From positions 1 to 10,314 of the forward strand of contig JANXWW010000077.1 in assembly GCA_025350945.1 (NCBI GenBank): DNA of 10,314 bases. Direction: 5' to 3'. This document shows, one piece after another, positions 1-7,132 of this stretch. Numbering within the stretch: the stretch's first letter is position 1; each line of letters begins with the position of its first letter. The notes beneath the pieces are model-generated. The model saw nothing but the letters and a program-made list of their open reading frames with translations. It had not been told where the DNA came from and did not search any database. The translations under genes were made by a program, and so were the position numbers. The stretch is from Burkholderiales bacterium (lineage in GTDB: Bacteria; Pseudomonadota; Gammaproteobacteria; Burkholderiales; Usitatibacteraceae).

Positions 1-402
1 ACCCGTAATCAGCTCTTTGCCGCTATTGTCGCGGATCGTAAAGCGGATACTCCGCGAAGGTACTTCTTTGGGGTCTTGGCCTACGTCAGTCACGCCTGGG
101 TTATTCGGCACCACCGTGAAAGTGTTGCTATTTATCGTGAGGTTGAGCGGAATGAGCGTTTGCTCATTGGTCGTGATGAAGTACGGCTTACTGCCGCCCG
201 CGACGGTAAATGTAAATGGTACGTTTGCGTATAGCGAGCCTGTGCCAGGCAACAGGGATAGCGCACCTACTTGCACACCTGTATCGCTGGAAACCCCGCT
301 GCCACCACACGAGCCTAGCAGTACGGTTACGCCTGCAAGCATGACAGCGGCTACGCCACGTTTTGCCCAGTTGTTGGGCTTACTGAAATAATTTTTGATC
401 AT
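1..402 (-). CDS. Ig-like repeat lipoprotein, N-terminal part (runs off left edge)
   Basis: The first 134 codons of a secreted lipoprotein are visible; the gene continues beyond base 1. The chosen ATG (402-400) follows an AAAGGGGA-type ribosome site about 11 bases upstream; an in-frame GTG directly before it is an alternative start. The N-terminus has basic residues (K3, K8, K14, R15), a hydrophobic stretch (about 17-29) and a lipobox L29-G30-S31-C32, so C32 should be lipidated. G33 follows it rather than Asp, which favours outer-membrane sorting. Residues about 58-134 resemble a bacterial Ig-like fold: a strand FTFTVAGG, then SKPYF, then TFTVVP and IRFTIRD. The same pattern occurs in the neighbouring lipoprotein (1077-1949), so the two are paralogues. 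The exact function is unknown; adhesion or another surface role is only a guess. The lipoprotein call is strong, the family name is not. Confidence 0.8.
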   Translation of the reverse strand, partial: MIKNYFSKPNNWAKRGVAAVMLAGVTVLLGSCGGSGVSSDTGVQVGALSLLPGTGSLYANVPFTFTVAGGSKPYFITTNEQTLIPLNLTINSNTFTVVPNNPGVTDVGQDPKEVPSRSIRFTIRDNSGKELITG

Positions 403-458
403 CACGGCGATGTCCCCTTTGATGCGGCTGAAATTTAGCCCACGAATGTTGCGCTCTA

Positions 459-478
459 AAACTGGTTGAGTCCAGTTT
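459..478 (-). promoter_or_regulatory. Stem-loop in leader of the left-edge lipoprotein gene
   Basis: A perfect 7-bp inverted repeat, AAACTGG (459-465) and CCAGTTT (472-478), surrounds a 6-base loop. It lies about 57 bases upstream of the ATG at 402, inside the leader expected from the candidate promoter at 508-536. It lacks a T-run, so it is unlikely to be a terminator for the upstream gene. It could be an operator or an mRNA structure. A longer-range 8-bp inverted pair, GTTGCGCT (448-455) and AGCGCAAC (513-520), encloses it. Confidence 0.3.
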
Positions 479-507
479 ACTTAAGAATTAGTATGTTACC
501 TCGGTTT

Positions 508-536
508 ATTAAAGCGCAACTTTCAGTTGGATGCAA
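508..536 (-). promoter_or_regulatory. Candidate sigma-70 promoter for the left-edge lipoprotein gene
   Basis: Read on the minus strand, TTGCAT (536-531) is separated by exactly 17 bases from TTTAAT (513-508), close to the -35/-10 consensus. Transcription would start near 500 and leave a leader of about 100 bases before the ATG at 402. This is the only good match in the 170-base gap 403-572, which otherwise holds no gene. It would mean the two lipoprotein genes need not be one operon. It is called by eye only. Confidence 0.35.
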
Positions 537-572
537 GTGTTTTTACATTCTGTTGCTTAAGATGCGTTGGCT

Positions 573-1064
573 TTAAGGGCAGCTTCCACCGACGGTTCCC
601 GTTAATGAAATTGTAGACGTAAGTGGAACACCACTTGAGGTGAATGTTACTTTAGCAGGAGTAACCGCGCCTGAGCCCGCAACGACGCTAACCGATTTTG
701 GTAGCGTATCCGCACTTGGGTTTACTGTGAATGCGCTTCCTCCGCTCGCGACGTTGGCACTGAATGATCCGGAGCCGGTAAGCGATATGGTGCCGGTGGA
801 CCCGCAGGCAATACTGAATGATATGGGCGATATGCTGAACGGTATCGTTGTGACCGTATCTCCTTTCGCGCCTAGAACGCCCTCCACCGTTGATGTTTCC
901 ACACTTCGCCCCGTCGCGTCAGTCACAATAAACGAGGTCTTTCCGCAACCGAGTATTTGTGCCGTAAAACTTCCCCCGTTTGTGCTCACCACGCCCGGGG
1001 CAGCGATTAACGCAAAACCTGGCAATGGCGACACAACGGAATACGGTGCCGTACCGCCAAACAC
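573..1064 (-). CDS. C-terminal part of Ig-like lipoprotein, cut off by an in-frame TGA
   Basis: This 163-codon stretch (first possible start GTG at 1064-1062) lies in exactly the same frame as the lipoprotein gene 1077-1949 and is separated from it only by a TGA (1079-1077) and four sense codons. It has no signal peptide and no convincing ribosome site before the GTG. It begins within the Ig-like motif YVFGGTAPYSV, which matches the repeat core of the upstream part (TFTITGGKPGYSA) and of the left-edge paralogue (TFTVAGGSKPYFI). Two further beta-rich segments follow, with single cysteines, and the end GGSCP echoes GSCP just before the TGA. Most likely it is the tail of a once continuous 458-codon gene spanning 573-1949, now either not translated, made by read-through, or interrupted only by a sequencing error. 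The end is a TAA at 575-573. Confidence 0.6.
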   Translation of the reverse strand: MFGGTAPYSVVSPLPGFALIAAPGVVSTNGGSFTAQILGCGKTSFIVTDATGRSVETSTVEGVLGAKGDTVTTIPFSISPISFSIACGSTGTISLTGSGSFSANVASGGSAFTVNPSADTLPKSVSVVAGSGAVTPAKVTFTSSGVPLTSTISLTGTVGGSCP

Positions 1065-1076
1065 GTAAAAATCAAC

Positions 1077-1949
1077 TCATCCCGTCGGACAGGAGCCGTC
1101 TTGTCCTGCTCCACCTTTAGCGCCTGTAATAGTGACGGCCCCGCTAGGTAAAATCGACAAAATCCCTGCGCCGGATGTAACTTGCGCGATATTAAAGCTG
1201 TAGCTTCGGCTCATCCCGGAAACCGCATCGGTTGATTTCAACGTCGCCACTTGGGTAGGCGCGCCAGCGGTCGCGGTCACTCGTGCACTGGCCACACCTT
1301 GCTCATCCGTATTTACCTGCAACGTGTTGACGAGCGCGCCTGAGCCCGGTGTGACGATTTGAAAACCGCCCTGAGCTGCATCAAAACGAATAGCACGATT
1401 GCGCAAGACAACGCCATTCAATGCCGCCGTGATTGAAAACAATGCGTCACCGCCGCTACAGAGCGCATTTGCACCACAGCCGTTACCAGTAGGCCCCACG
1501 GGCGTGAACGTCACCTGATTAATCAACGTAGATGGCTTCACCGTCGCCTTCGCGCTTGCTGAAGCGTTTGCCGTATCTTTAACCGTAATTTCCACCGCTG
1601 TTTCCGCCGTTACTGGCCCCGGAATCACCGTAAACGTTGCACCGGGCAAGGTGGCGGTCACCGGTAACACCACGTTATTGCTGGAGAACGCGCTGTAGCC
1701 TGGCTTACCGCCCGTGATGGTGAACGTAGTGGGAATATCGGGGAAAAGATCGGCTGCGGGTGGCGATACGGCGAGTGGCGTGCTGGCGACAGGTGTGGTG
1801 TCGGGTGGGGAGCCGACTGCGCCGCTGCCGCAGCCACTCAAGCCCGTGCCCAATCCCAGCGGCAGCGCCAGCGCTAAGAGAAGCGTCAAAACTTGGCCTG
1901 CCTTCGCATGCGCGATGATTTTCACAAATCCAAATTTTGTCGATTTCAT
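1077..1949 (-). CDS. Ig-like repeat lipoprotein, N-terminal 290 residues up to an in-frame TGA
   Basis: The start is placed at the ATG 1949-1947 because AAGGA sits five bases upstream and a lipoprotein signal follows directly; the open frame extends further upstream to 2138 but that extension lacks these signs. K2, K5 and K10 precede a hydrophobic stretch (about 19-36) and a lipobox L37-S38-G39-C40, then G41, suggesting outer-membrane lipidation. Residues about 60-138 form an Ig-like repeat (TFTITGG, TFTVIP, VEITVKD). Residues about 145-255 resemble an invasin-type Big_1 domain: NGVVLRNRAIRF, then NTDEQGVASARVTATAG, then a Ser/Thr-rich strand. A further repeat starts near 262 and is broken by the TGA after GSCPTG. 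The next repeat core resumes in frame at once. The function is unknown; a surface or adhesin-like structural role is inferred from the fold. Upstream it diverges from gltB, with no evident functional link. Confidence 0.75.
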   Translation of the reverse strand: MKSTKFGFVKIIAHAKAGQVLTLLLALALPLGLGTGLSGCGSGAVGSPPDTTPVASTPLAVSPPAADLFPDIPTTFTITGGKPGYSAFSSNNVVLPVTATLPGATFTVIPGPVTAETAVEITVKDTANASASAKATVKPSTLINQVTFTPVGPTGNGCGANALCSGGDALFSITAALNGVVLRNRAIRFDAAQGGFQIVTPGSGALVNTLQVNTDEQGVASARVTATAGAPTQVATLKSTDAVSGMSRSYSFNIAQVTSGAGILSILPSGAVTITGAKGGAGQDGSCPTG

Positions 1950-1982
1950 TTTGTTCCTTGTGAATGTTGATGCCAGTGGGGA

Positions 1983-2003
1983 TGCACTGCCAAAGGCTGT
2001 GCA
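1983..2003 (-). promoter_or_regulatory. Stem-loop upstream of the lipoprotein start
   Basis: TGCAC-T-GCC (1983-1991), a 3-base loop and GGC-T-GTGCA (1995-2003) form a hairpin of eight Watson-Crick pairs around one central mismatch. In the minus-strand transcript it would sit about 33 bases before the ATG at 1949, just upstream of the AAGGA site, where it could influence translation or mRNA stability. No T-run follows, so it is not an intrinsic terminator. Confidence 0.3.
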
Positions 2004-2160
2004 GAAGGGCACCTTAAACTTTGCCGCATGCCATTCTAAAGTGAGTAGGCTTTTTTTGCGCGTTGAATATATCGATGCGCTGATTGAGATGATGAGTAGT
2101 TCACCAAAAACACCCCATTTGAGACAAATTTGTTGCACCGCGCAAAATCCGGCGTTATGA

Positions 2161-2190
2161 TTGAAACTTCCGGAATAGTCTTTGTGTAAT
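2161..2190 (+). promoter_or_regulatory. Candidate sigma-70 promoter for gltBD
   Basis: TTGAAA (2161-2166) and TGTAAT (2185-2190) each match five of six consensus bases and are 18 bases apart. Transcription would begin near 2197 and give gltB a leader of roughly 250 bases, unusually long, containing the stem-loop at 2308-2328. No other pair this good was found between here and gltB. It is called by eye; a closer, weaker promoter is possible. Confidence 0.35.
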
Positions 2191-2269
2191 CAGCGTGTTG
2201 CGTGGCTTATCAGGCTCGCAATTCGTTCTGGCACAACCCGCCTGTAAATCCCCGCAGCGTGTTGACTGG
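2191..2269 (+). repeat. Spaced near-repeat upstream of gltB
   Basis: CAGCGTGTTGCGTGG (2191-2205) and CAGCGTGTTGACTGG (2255-2269) agree at 13 of 15 positions, with the first ten bases identical; the copies start 64 bases apart. The first copy directly follows the candidate -10 element, so the pair could be regulator half-sites. Chance similarity is also possible. Confidence 0.25.
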
Positions 2270-2307
2270 TAATCGCCGACGAATCCGGTAACAAAAAATG
2301 ATGCGTC

Positions 2308-2328
2308 GTTTCTGTTTCACTCAGAAAC
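2308..2328 (+). promoter_or_regulatory. Stem-loop in the presumed gltB leader
   Basis: A perfect 7-bp inverted repeat, GTTTCTG (2308-2314) and CAGAAAC (2322-2328), has a 7-base loop. It lies about 118 bases before the gltB ATG. There is no following T-run, so it is not a simple terminator. An operator or leader structure is possible. No known riboswitch class was recognised. Confidence 0.3.
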
Positions 2329-2445
2329 TCAGTTTGCGCCACGCGTTGCAGCTTAAGATTTAAGTCGATTTTTGCGCGATTTCTGTTCAAAATCATCTTA
2401 CGGTTTGCACCGGTTGTTACCTTGTTTTCTTCGGAGAATTTTGCA

Positions 2446-5400
2446 ATGTCACACGATGTTGATGTCACCCAGTCCGCCCCGATTTCGCCTAATGCCGCAC
2501 AGGGCTTGTACGATCCCAAGAACGAACACGATTCCTGCGGCGTCGGTTTTGTCACGCATGTCAAAGGCAAAAAATCGCACTCAATCGTGGAGCAGGGTTT
2601 AAAGATTCTCGATAATTTGAGTCATCGCGGCGCAACCGGTTATGACCCGTTGCTGGGCGATGGTGCGGGCATTTTAATTCAACTGCCCGATCTGCATTTG
2701 CGTCGCGCCTGCGGCAAACAAGGTTTGACCTTGCCCGCTATTGGTCAATATGGCGTTGGCATGGTGTTTTTGCCGCGCGAGCCTGCGTCGCGCATGGCCT
2801 GCGAGCAGGAGATTGAGCGCGCGATTTTGGGTGAAGGGCAAATTCTGCTCGGTTGGCGCGATGTGCCGACGAACAACAATGGCTTGTCGCCCGCAACAAT
2901 TGCTGTCGAGCCGCTGATTCGTCAAGTGTTCGTCGCCCGCGGCACCAACACCATGAGCCAGGATGATCTTGAGCGGAAGCTCTACATCATCCGCAAACGT
3001 TCCGGCCATGCGATTCAGGCGTTGAATCTGCGCCACGGCAAAGAATTTTATGTGCCGTCATTCTCGACCCGCACCATTGTTTACAAAGGCATGCTGCTCG
3101 CCGATCAGGTCGGACACTATTTCACTGACCTGCAAGATCCTTCGATGATGACGGCCCTGGCCCTGGTGCATCAGCGGTTCTCCACCAACACCTTCCCGAC
3201 CTGGGATCTCGCTCACCCGTTTCGCATGATCGCGCACAACGGCGAAATCAACACGCTGCGCGGCAATGTGAACTGGATTCGCGCGCGCCAGCAGGCGATT
3301 ACGTCACCTGTGCTGAAAGAAGATTTGAATAAAATCTGGCCGCTAATTTATGACGGCCAATCGGACTCTGCGTCGTTCGATAACTGTCTTGAAATGCTGG
3401 TCATGGGCGGCTATTCGCTCGCGCACGCGATGATGATGATGATTCCCGAAGCGTGGAGCGGCCACAAGCTGATGGACGAGGATCGTCGCGCGTTTTATGA
3501 ATATCACGCTACACTCATGGAAGCGTGGGACGGCCCAGCAGCGATGGCGTTTACCGATGGCCGCCAGATTGGTGCGACGCTGGATCGCAATGGCCTGCGT
3601 CCCGCGCGCTATTTGCTTACCGATGATGACATCGTGGTGCTCGCATCCGAAGCAGGCGTGCTTGATATTCCGGAAGAAAAAATTGTTAAAAAATGGCGTT
3701 TGCAACCGGGCAAAATGTTTTTGGTCGATACTGAAAAAGGCGAGATTCTTGACGACGCCGATTTAAAGCGCGAACTCGCGACCGCGAAACCTTATCGCGA
3801 ATGGGTGGAAAAAGCGCGCATCCGTCTGGATCAATTGCCCGAGTCCGCACCGGCTGAAAAATCAAAAGTGCCGCTGCTGGAATTGCAGCAGGCGTTTGGT
3901 TATACGCAAGAAGATTTGAAATTTATTTTAGCCGCGATGGCGCAAAACGGCATTGAAGCCACCGGCTCAATGGGCAATGATTCGCCTCTGGCGGTGATGT
4001 CGAACAAGCCGCGTAATTTGTATCATTATTTCAAACAATTATTTGCGCAAGTCACGAACCCGCCGATTGATCCGATTCGCGAAGAATTGGTAATGTCGAC
4101 TGCGATCACCATCGGCCCACGCCCGAATTTGCTCGACATTCATCACACCGATCCCGGCTATTGGCTGGAAGTGCCGCAGCCGGTATTAACGGCGGACGAC
4201 ATGGAAAAAATTCGCCATATCGAAATGTTCACCGGCGGCTATTTCAAGAGCCACGAACTCGATATCACTTACCCCGCATCCTGGGGCACGGAAGGCATTG
4301 AGGCGGCGGTGGCATCGCTCTGCGCCCATGCGGAAGATGCGATTCATAACGGTTACAACTTAATGATCGTGACAGATCGAAATGTGGATACAGACAATGT
4401 CGCGATCCCCGCGCTGCTCGCGGTCGGTGCGATTCATCAGCACCTCGTCCGTAAAGGTCTGCGCACCTCAACCGGCTTGGTGGTCGAGACTGGTTCTGCG
4501 CGCGAAGTGCATCATTTTGCGCTGCTCGGTGGGTATGGTGCAGCAGCTGTTTATCCTTATCTGGCGCTGGAAACCCTTCATCACATGCAAGATTATCTGG
4601 GCGATAGTGACAAACGCTACGACCATAAAGAAGCCGAGAAAAAATATATCAAGGCGATCTCAAAAGGCTTGCTCAAAGTAATGTCGAAGATGGGCATTTC
4701 GACTTATCAAAGTTATTGCGGCGCGCAGATTTTTGAAGCGGTGGGATTATCGAGTGAATTTATCGGCAAGCATTTCACGGGTACGTCATCGAGCGTGGAA
4801 GGTATCGGCATTTTTGAAATCGCGGAAGAAGCGATGACCACGCATCGCAAAGCGTTCAGCGAAGATCCGGTACTGCGCACGCAACTGGATGCGGGTGGCG
4901 AGTACGCCTATCGCACCAGAGGTGAGGAGCATATGTGGACGCCGGAAGTCATTACCAAACTTCAGCATTCCACCAAAACAAATTCGTATACGACCTATAA
5001 GGAATACGCGAAGCTCATCAACGATCAAACCAAACGCCACATGACGCTGCGTGGTCTGTTTGAAATCAAATCGGTTGGTGCGCCGGTGCCGTTGGATGAG
5101 GTGGAGCCCGCGAAAGAAATCGTCAAACGTTTTGCTACCGGTGCGATGTCGCTTGGCTCAATTTCCACTGAGGCGCACGCAACGTTAGCGGTCGCGATGA
5201 ACCGCATGGGCGGCAAATCAAACACGGGCGAAGGTGGTGAAGATCCGCGCCGTTTCGTGCCGATTCAAAAAGCGGGTGAAACATTCAAAACCAAATTGGG
5301 CGCTGAGGCGCTTAACGACACGCCGCTGCAAATCGGTGATTCGATGCGCTCGAAAATCAAGCAGGTGGCCTCCGCGCGTTTTGGTGTAACGGCTGAGTAT

Positions 5401-7131
5401 TTGAATTCGGCGGATCAAATTCAAATCAAAATGGCGCAAGGTGCGAAGCCCGGCGAGGGTGGTCAATTGCCGGGGCACAAGGTGTCGGATTACATTGGCT
5501 CACTTCGCTTTGCCACGCCCGGTGTGGAGTTAATTTCACCGCCGCCGCATCACGATATTTATTCCATCGAAGATTTGGCGCAATTAATTCATGATCTGAA
5601 AAATTGTAATTCGTCAGCCTCGATTTCGGTGAAGCTTGTTTCGGAAGTGGGCGTGGGTACGATTGCCGCCGGTGTGGCCAAAGCCAAGGCCGATCACGTG
5701 ACCATCGCCGGTCACGACGGTGGGACGGGCGCATCGCCAATTTCGTCGGTGAAGCACTGCGGCACGCCGTGGGAGCTGGGGCTGGCTGAGACGCAGCAAA
5801 CGCTGGTGATGAATCGTCTTCGCGGCCGCATCGCGGTGCAGGTCGATGGGCAAATGAAAACCGGGCGCGATGTATTGATTGGCGCGTTGCTGGGCGCGGA
5901 TGAGTTTGGTTTTGCCACCGCGCCGTTGGTGGTAGAGGGCTGCATCATGATGCGCAAATGCCACCTGAATACGTGCCCGGTTGGCGTCGCCACGCAAGAC
6001 CCGGCGCTACGTGCCAAGTTCACCGGCCAGCCTGAACATGTGGTGAATTATTTCTTTTTCGTTGCCGAAGAAGTGCGCGAGTTGATGGCCACGATGGGCG
6101 TTCGTACGTTCAACGAATTGGTGGGCCGTGCTGATTTGCTCGATACGCGTGAAGGAATAGAACACTGGAAATTAAAGGGTCTGGATTTCTCGAAGATTTT
6201 CCACTTGCCAAAAATGCCGTTAGAAGTTGCGCGTCACCACTGCGAGGTGCAAGATCATGGCTTAGATGGTGCGCTTGACAACAGCCTGATTGCATCGGCG
6301 AAGGCTGCGCTGGAGAAAAAGCAGCGCGTCGTGATTGCTGAAAATATTCGCAACGCGAATCGCACAGTAGGCGCGATGTTATCGGGTGAAGTGGCAAAGC
6401 GTTATGGCAATGTCGGTCTTGCGGATGACACGATTCACATTGATTTGGCAGGCACCGCAGGCCAAAGTTTTGGTGCTTTTTTGGCGCACGGCATCACGTT
6501 AAATCTGACCGGCCAGGCCAACGATTATGCCGGCAAAGGTTTGAGTGGTGGTCGCATTATCGTCAAGCCGAACGCCGCGTTCAAAGGCGATCCGTTGGAA
6601 AATATCATTGTCGGTAACACGGTGATGTATGGTGCGACTTCAGGCGAAGCGTATTTCTGCGGTGTGGCGGGCGAACGCTTCTGTGTGCGCAATTCGGGCG
6701 CATCAGCCGTAGTGGAAGGCACCGGCGATCATGGCTGCGAGTACATGACGGGCGGCACCGTCGTGGTGCTGGGTGCGACCGGTCGCAATTTTGCAGCGGG
6801 CATGTCGGGTGGCGTGGCCTATGTGCTGGACGAAGATGGCCTATTCGCCAAGCGCTGCAATATGGCGATGGTGGAATTGGATGGGCTGTCCGAAGTGCCA
6901 TCGGCTACCTCGCACAAAGGCATGGCCGATACGATGTTGCTGAAATCGTTGATCGACAACCATGCGAAATTAACCGGCAGTGAGCGTGCGAAAACAATCC
7001 TCGCTAATTGGGCGGTGTGGGCACCGAAATTTATCAAAGTGATGCCGACCGAATACAAACGCGCATTGGCCGAATTAGCGGCGAAGAAAGCGACAACGCA
7101 AAAACCAAACGCAGAAAAAGAGGCCGCATAA
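2446..7131 (+). CDS. gltB: Glutamate synthase (NADPH) large subunit
   Basis: GltB, 1561 residues, is the alpha subunit of cytoplasmic GOGAT. It hydrolyses glutamine, channels the ammonia to 2-oxoglutarate and makes glutamate with electrons from GltD. The ATG at 2446 is chosen because GGAG lies nine bases upstream; the frame is open from 2422 but without such a site. C31 in SCGVGF is the class II amidotransferase nucleophile, so a propeptide of 30 residues should be removed. The amidotransferase domain (about 31-430) includes R244 and HNGEINT (264-270). A central domain follows (about 480-790), then the FMN/2-oxoglutarate synthase domain (about 850-1220) with GAMSLGSIS (899-907), GEGGQLPGHK (1003-1012) and GHDGGTGASP (1089-1098). 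C1166, C1172 and C1177 have the spacing of the 3Fe-4S ligands. The C-terminal GXGXG beta-helix spans about 1336-1465. Length and all key residues are normal. gltD follows after one base. Confidence 0.98.
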   Translation: MSHDVDVTQSAPISPNAAQGLYDPKNEHDSCGVGFVTHVKGKKSHSIVEQGLKILDNLSHRGATGYDPLLGDGAGILIQLPDLHLRRACGKQGLTLPAIGQYGVGMVFLPREPASRMACEQEIERAILGEGQILLGWRDVPTNNNGLSPATIAVEPLIRQVFVARGTNTMSQDDLERKLYIIRKRSGHAIQALNLRHGKEFYVPSFSTRTIVYKGMLLADQVGHYFTDLQDPSMMTALALVHQRFSTNTFPTWDLAHPFRMIAHNGEINTLRGNVNWIRARQQAITSPVLKEDLNKIWPLIYDGQSDSASFDNCLEMLVMGGYSLAHAMMMMIPEAWSGHKLMDEDRRAFYEYHATLMEAWDGPAAMAFTDGRQIGATLDRNGLRPARYLLTDDDIVVLASEAGVLDIPEEKIVKKWRLQPGKMFLVDTEKGEILDDADLKRELATAKPYREWVEKARIRLDQLPESAPAEKSKVPLLELQQAFGYTQEDLKFILAAMAQNGIEATGSMGNDSPLAVMSNKPRNLYHYFKQLFAQVTNPPIDPIREELVMSTAITIGPRPNLLDIHHTDPGYWLEVPQPVLTADDMEKIRHIEMFTGGYFKSHELDITYPASWGTEGIEAAVASLCAHAEDAIHNGYNLMIVTDRNVDTDNVAIPALLAVGAIHQHLVRKGLRTSTGLVVETGSAREVHHFALLGGYGAAAVYPYLALETLHHMQDYLGDSDKRYDHKEAEKKYIKAISKGLLKVMSKMGISTYQSYCGAQIFEAVGLSSEFIGKHFTGTSSSVEGIGIFEIAEEAMTTHRKAFSEDPVLRTQLDAGGEYAYRTRGEEHMWTPEVITKLQHSTKTNSYTTYKEYAKLINDQTKRHMTLRGLFEIKSVGAPVPLDEVEPAKEIVKRFATGAMSLGSISTEAHATLAVAMNRMGGKSNTGEGGEDPRRFVPIQKAGETFKTKLGAEALNDTPLQIGDSMRSKIKQVASARFGVTAEYLNSADQIQIKMAQGAKPGEGGQLPGHKVSDYIGSLRFATPGVELISPPPHHDIYSIEDLAQLIHDLKNCNSSASISVKLVSEVGVGTIAAGVAKAKADHVTIAGHDGGTGASPISSVKHCGTPWELGLAETQQTLVMNRLRGRIAVQVDGQMKTGRDVLIGALLGADEFGFATAPLVVEGCIMMRKCHLNTCPVGVATQDPALRAKFTGQPEHVVNYFFFVAEEVRELMATMGVRTFNELVGRADLLDTREGIEHWKLKGLDFSKIFHLPKMPLEVARHHCEVQDHGLDGALDNSLIASAKAALEKKQRVVIAENIRNANRTVGAMLSGEVAKRYGNVGLADDTIHIDLAGTAGQSFGAFLAHGITLNLTGQANDYAGKGLSGGRIIVKPNAAFKGDPLENIIVGNTVMYGATSGEAYFCGVAGERFCVRNSGASAVVEGTGDHGCEYMTGGTVVVLGATGRNFAAGMSGGVAYVLDEDGLFAKRCNMAMVELDGLSEVPSATSHKGMADTMLLKSLIDNHAKLTGSERAKTILANWAVWAPKFIKVMPTEYKRALAELAAKKATTQKPNAEKEAA

Positions 7132-7132
7132 G

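Larger units (their letters stand above)
1950..2445. other. Divergent intergenic region between the lipoprotein gene and gltB
   Basis: About 0.5 kb with no credible gene. It must carry the promoters of the minus-strand lipoprotein gene and of gltBD. Visible elements are a candidate plus-strand promoter (2161-2190), a near-repeat (2191-2205 and 2255-2269), a stem-loop in each presumed leader (1983-2003 and 2308-2328), and a perfect palindrome ACAAATTTGT (2124-2133). I could not find a good -35/-10 pair for the minus-strand gene. Confidence 0.6.

Noticed and set aside
640..1068. Plus-strand open frame of 142 codons
   Set aside because: It is antisense to the lipoprotein C-terminal part, which shows Ig-like repeat homology with its neighbour. 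The plus-strand frame has no recognisable motif or ribosome site.
1077..1079. Selenocysteine at the in-frame TGA
   Set aside because: I saw no convincing SECIS-like hairpin directly downstream, and a selenocysteine in an Ig-like surface lipoprotein has no known rationale. A point mutation or error is simpler.
1714..2160. Plus-strand open frame of 148 codons
   Set aside because: It is antisense to the lipobox-bearing start of the lipoprotein gene and has no recognisable domain.
2229..2244. Possible sigma-54 promoter (TGGCAC) upstream of gltB
   Set aside because: The -12 half does not fit: the GC falls two bases too early after the GG and no TTGC is present.
2190..2570. Minus-strand open frame across the gltB leader and gltB start
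   Set aside because: It overlaps the well-supported gltB start and has no known motif. The shorter version from 2396 also lacks support and would occupy the presumed promoter region.
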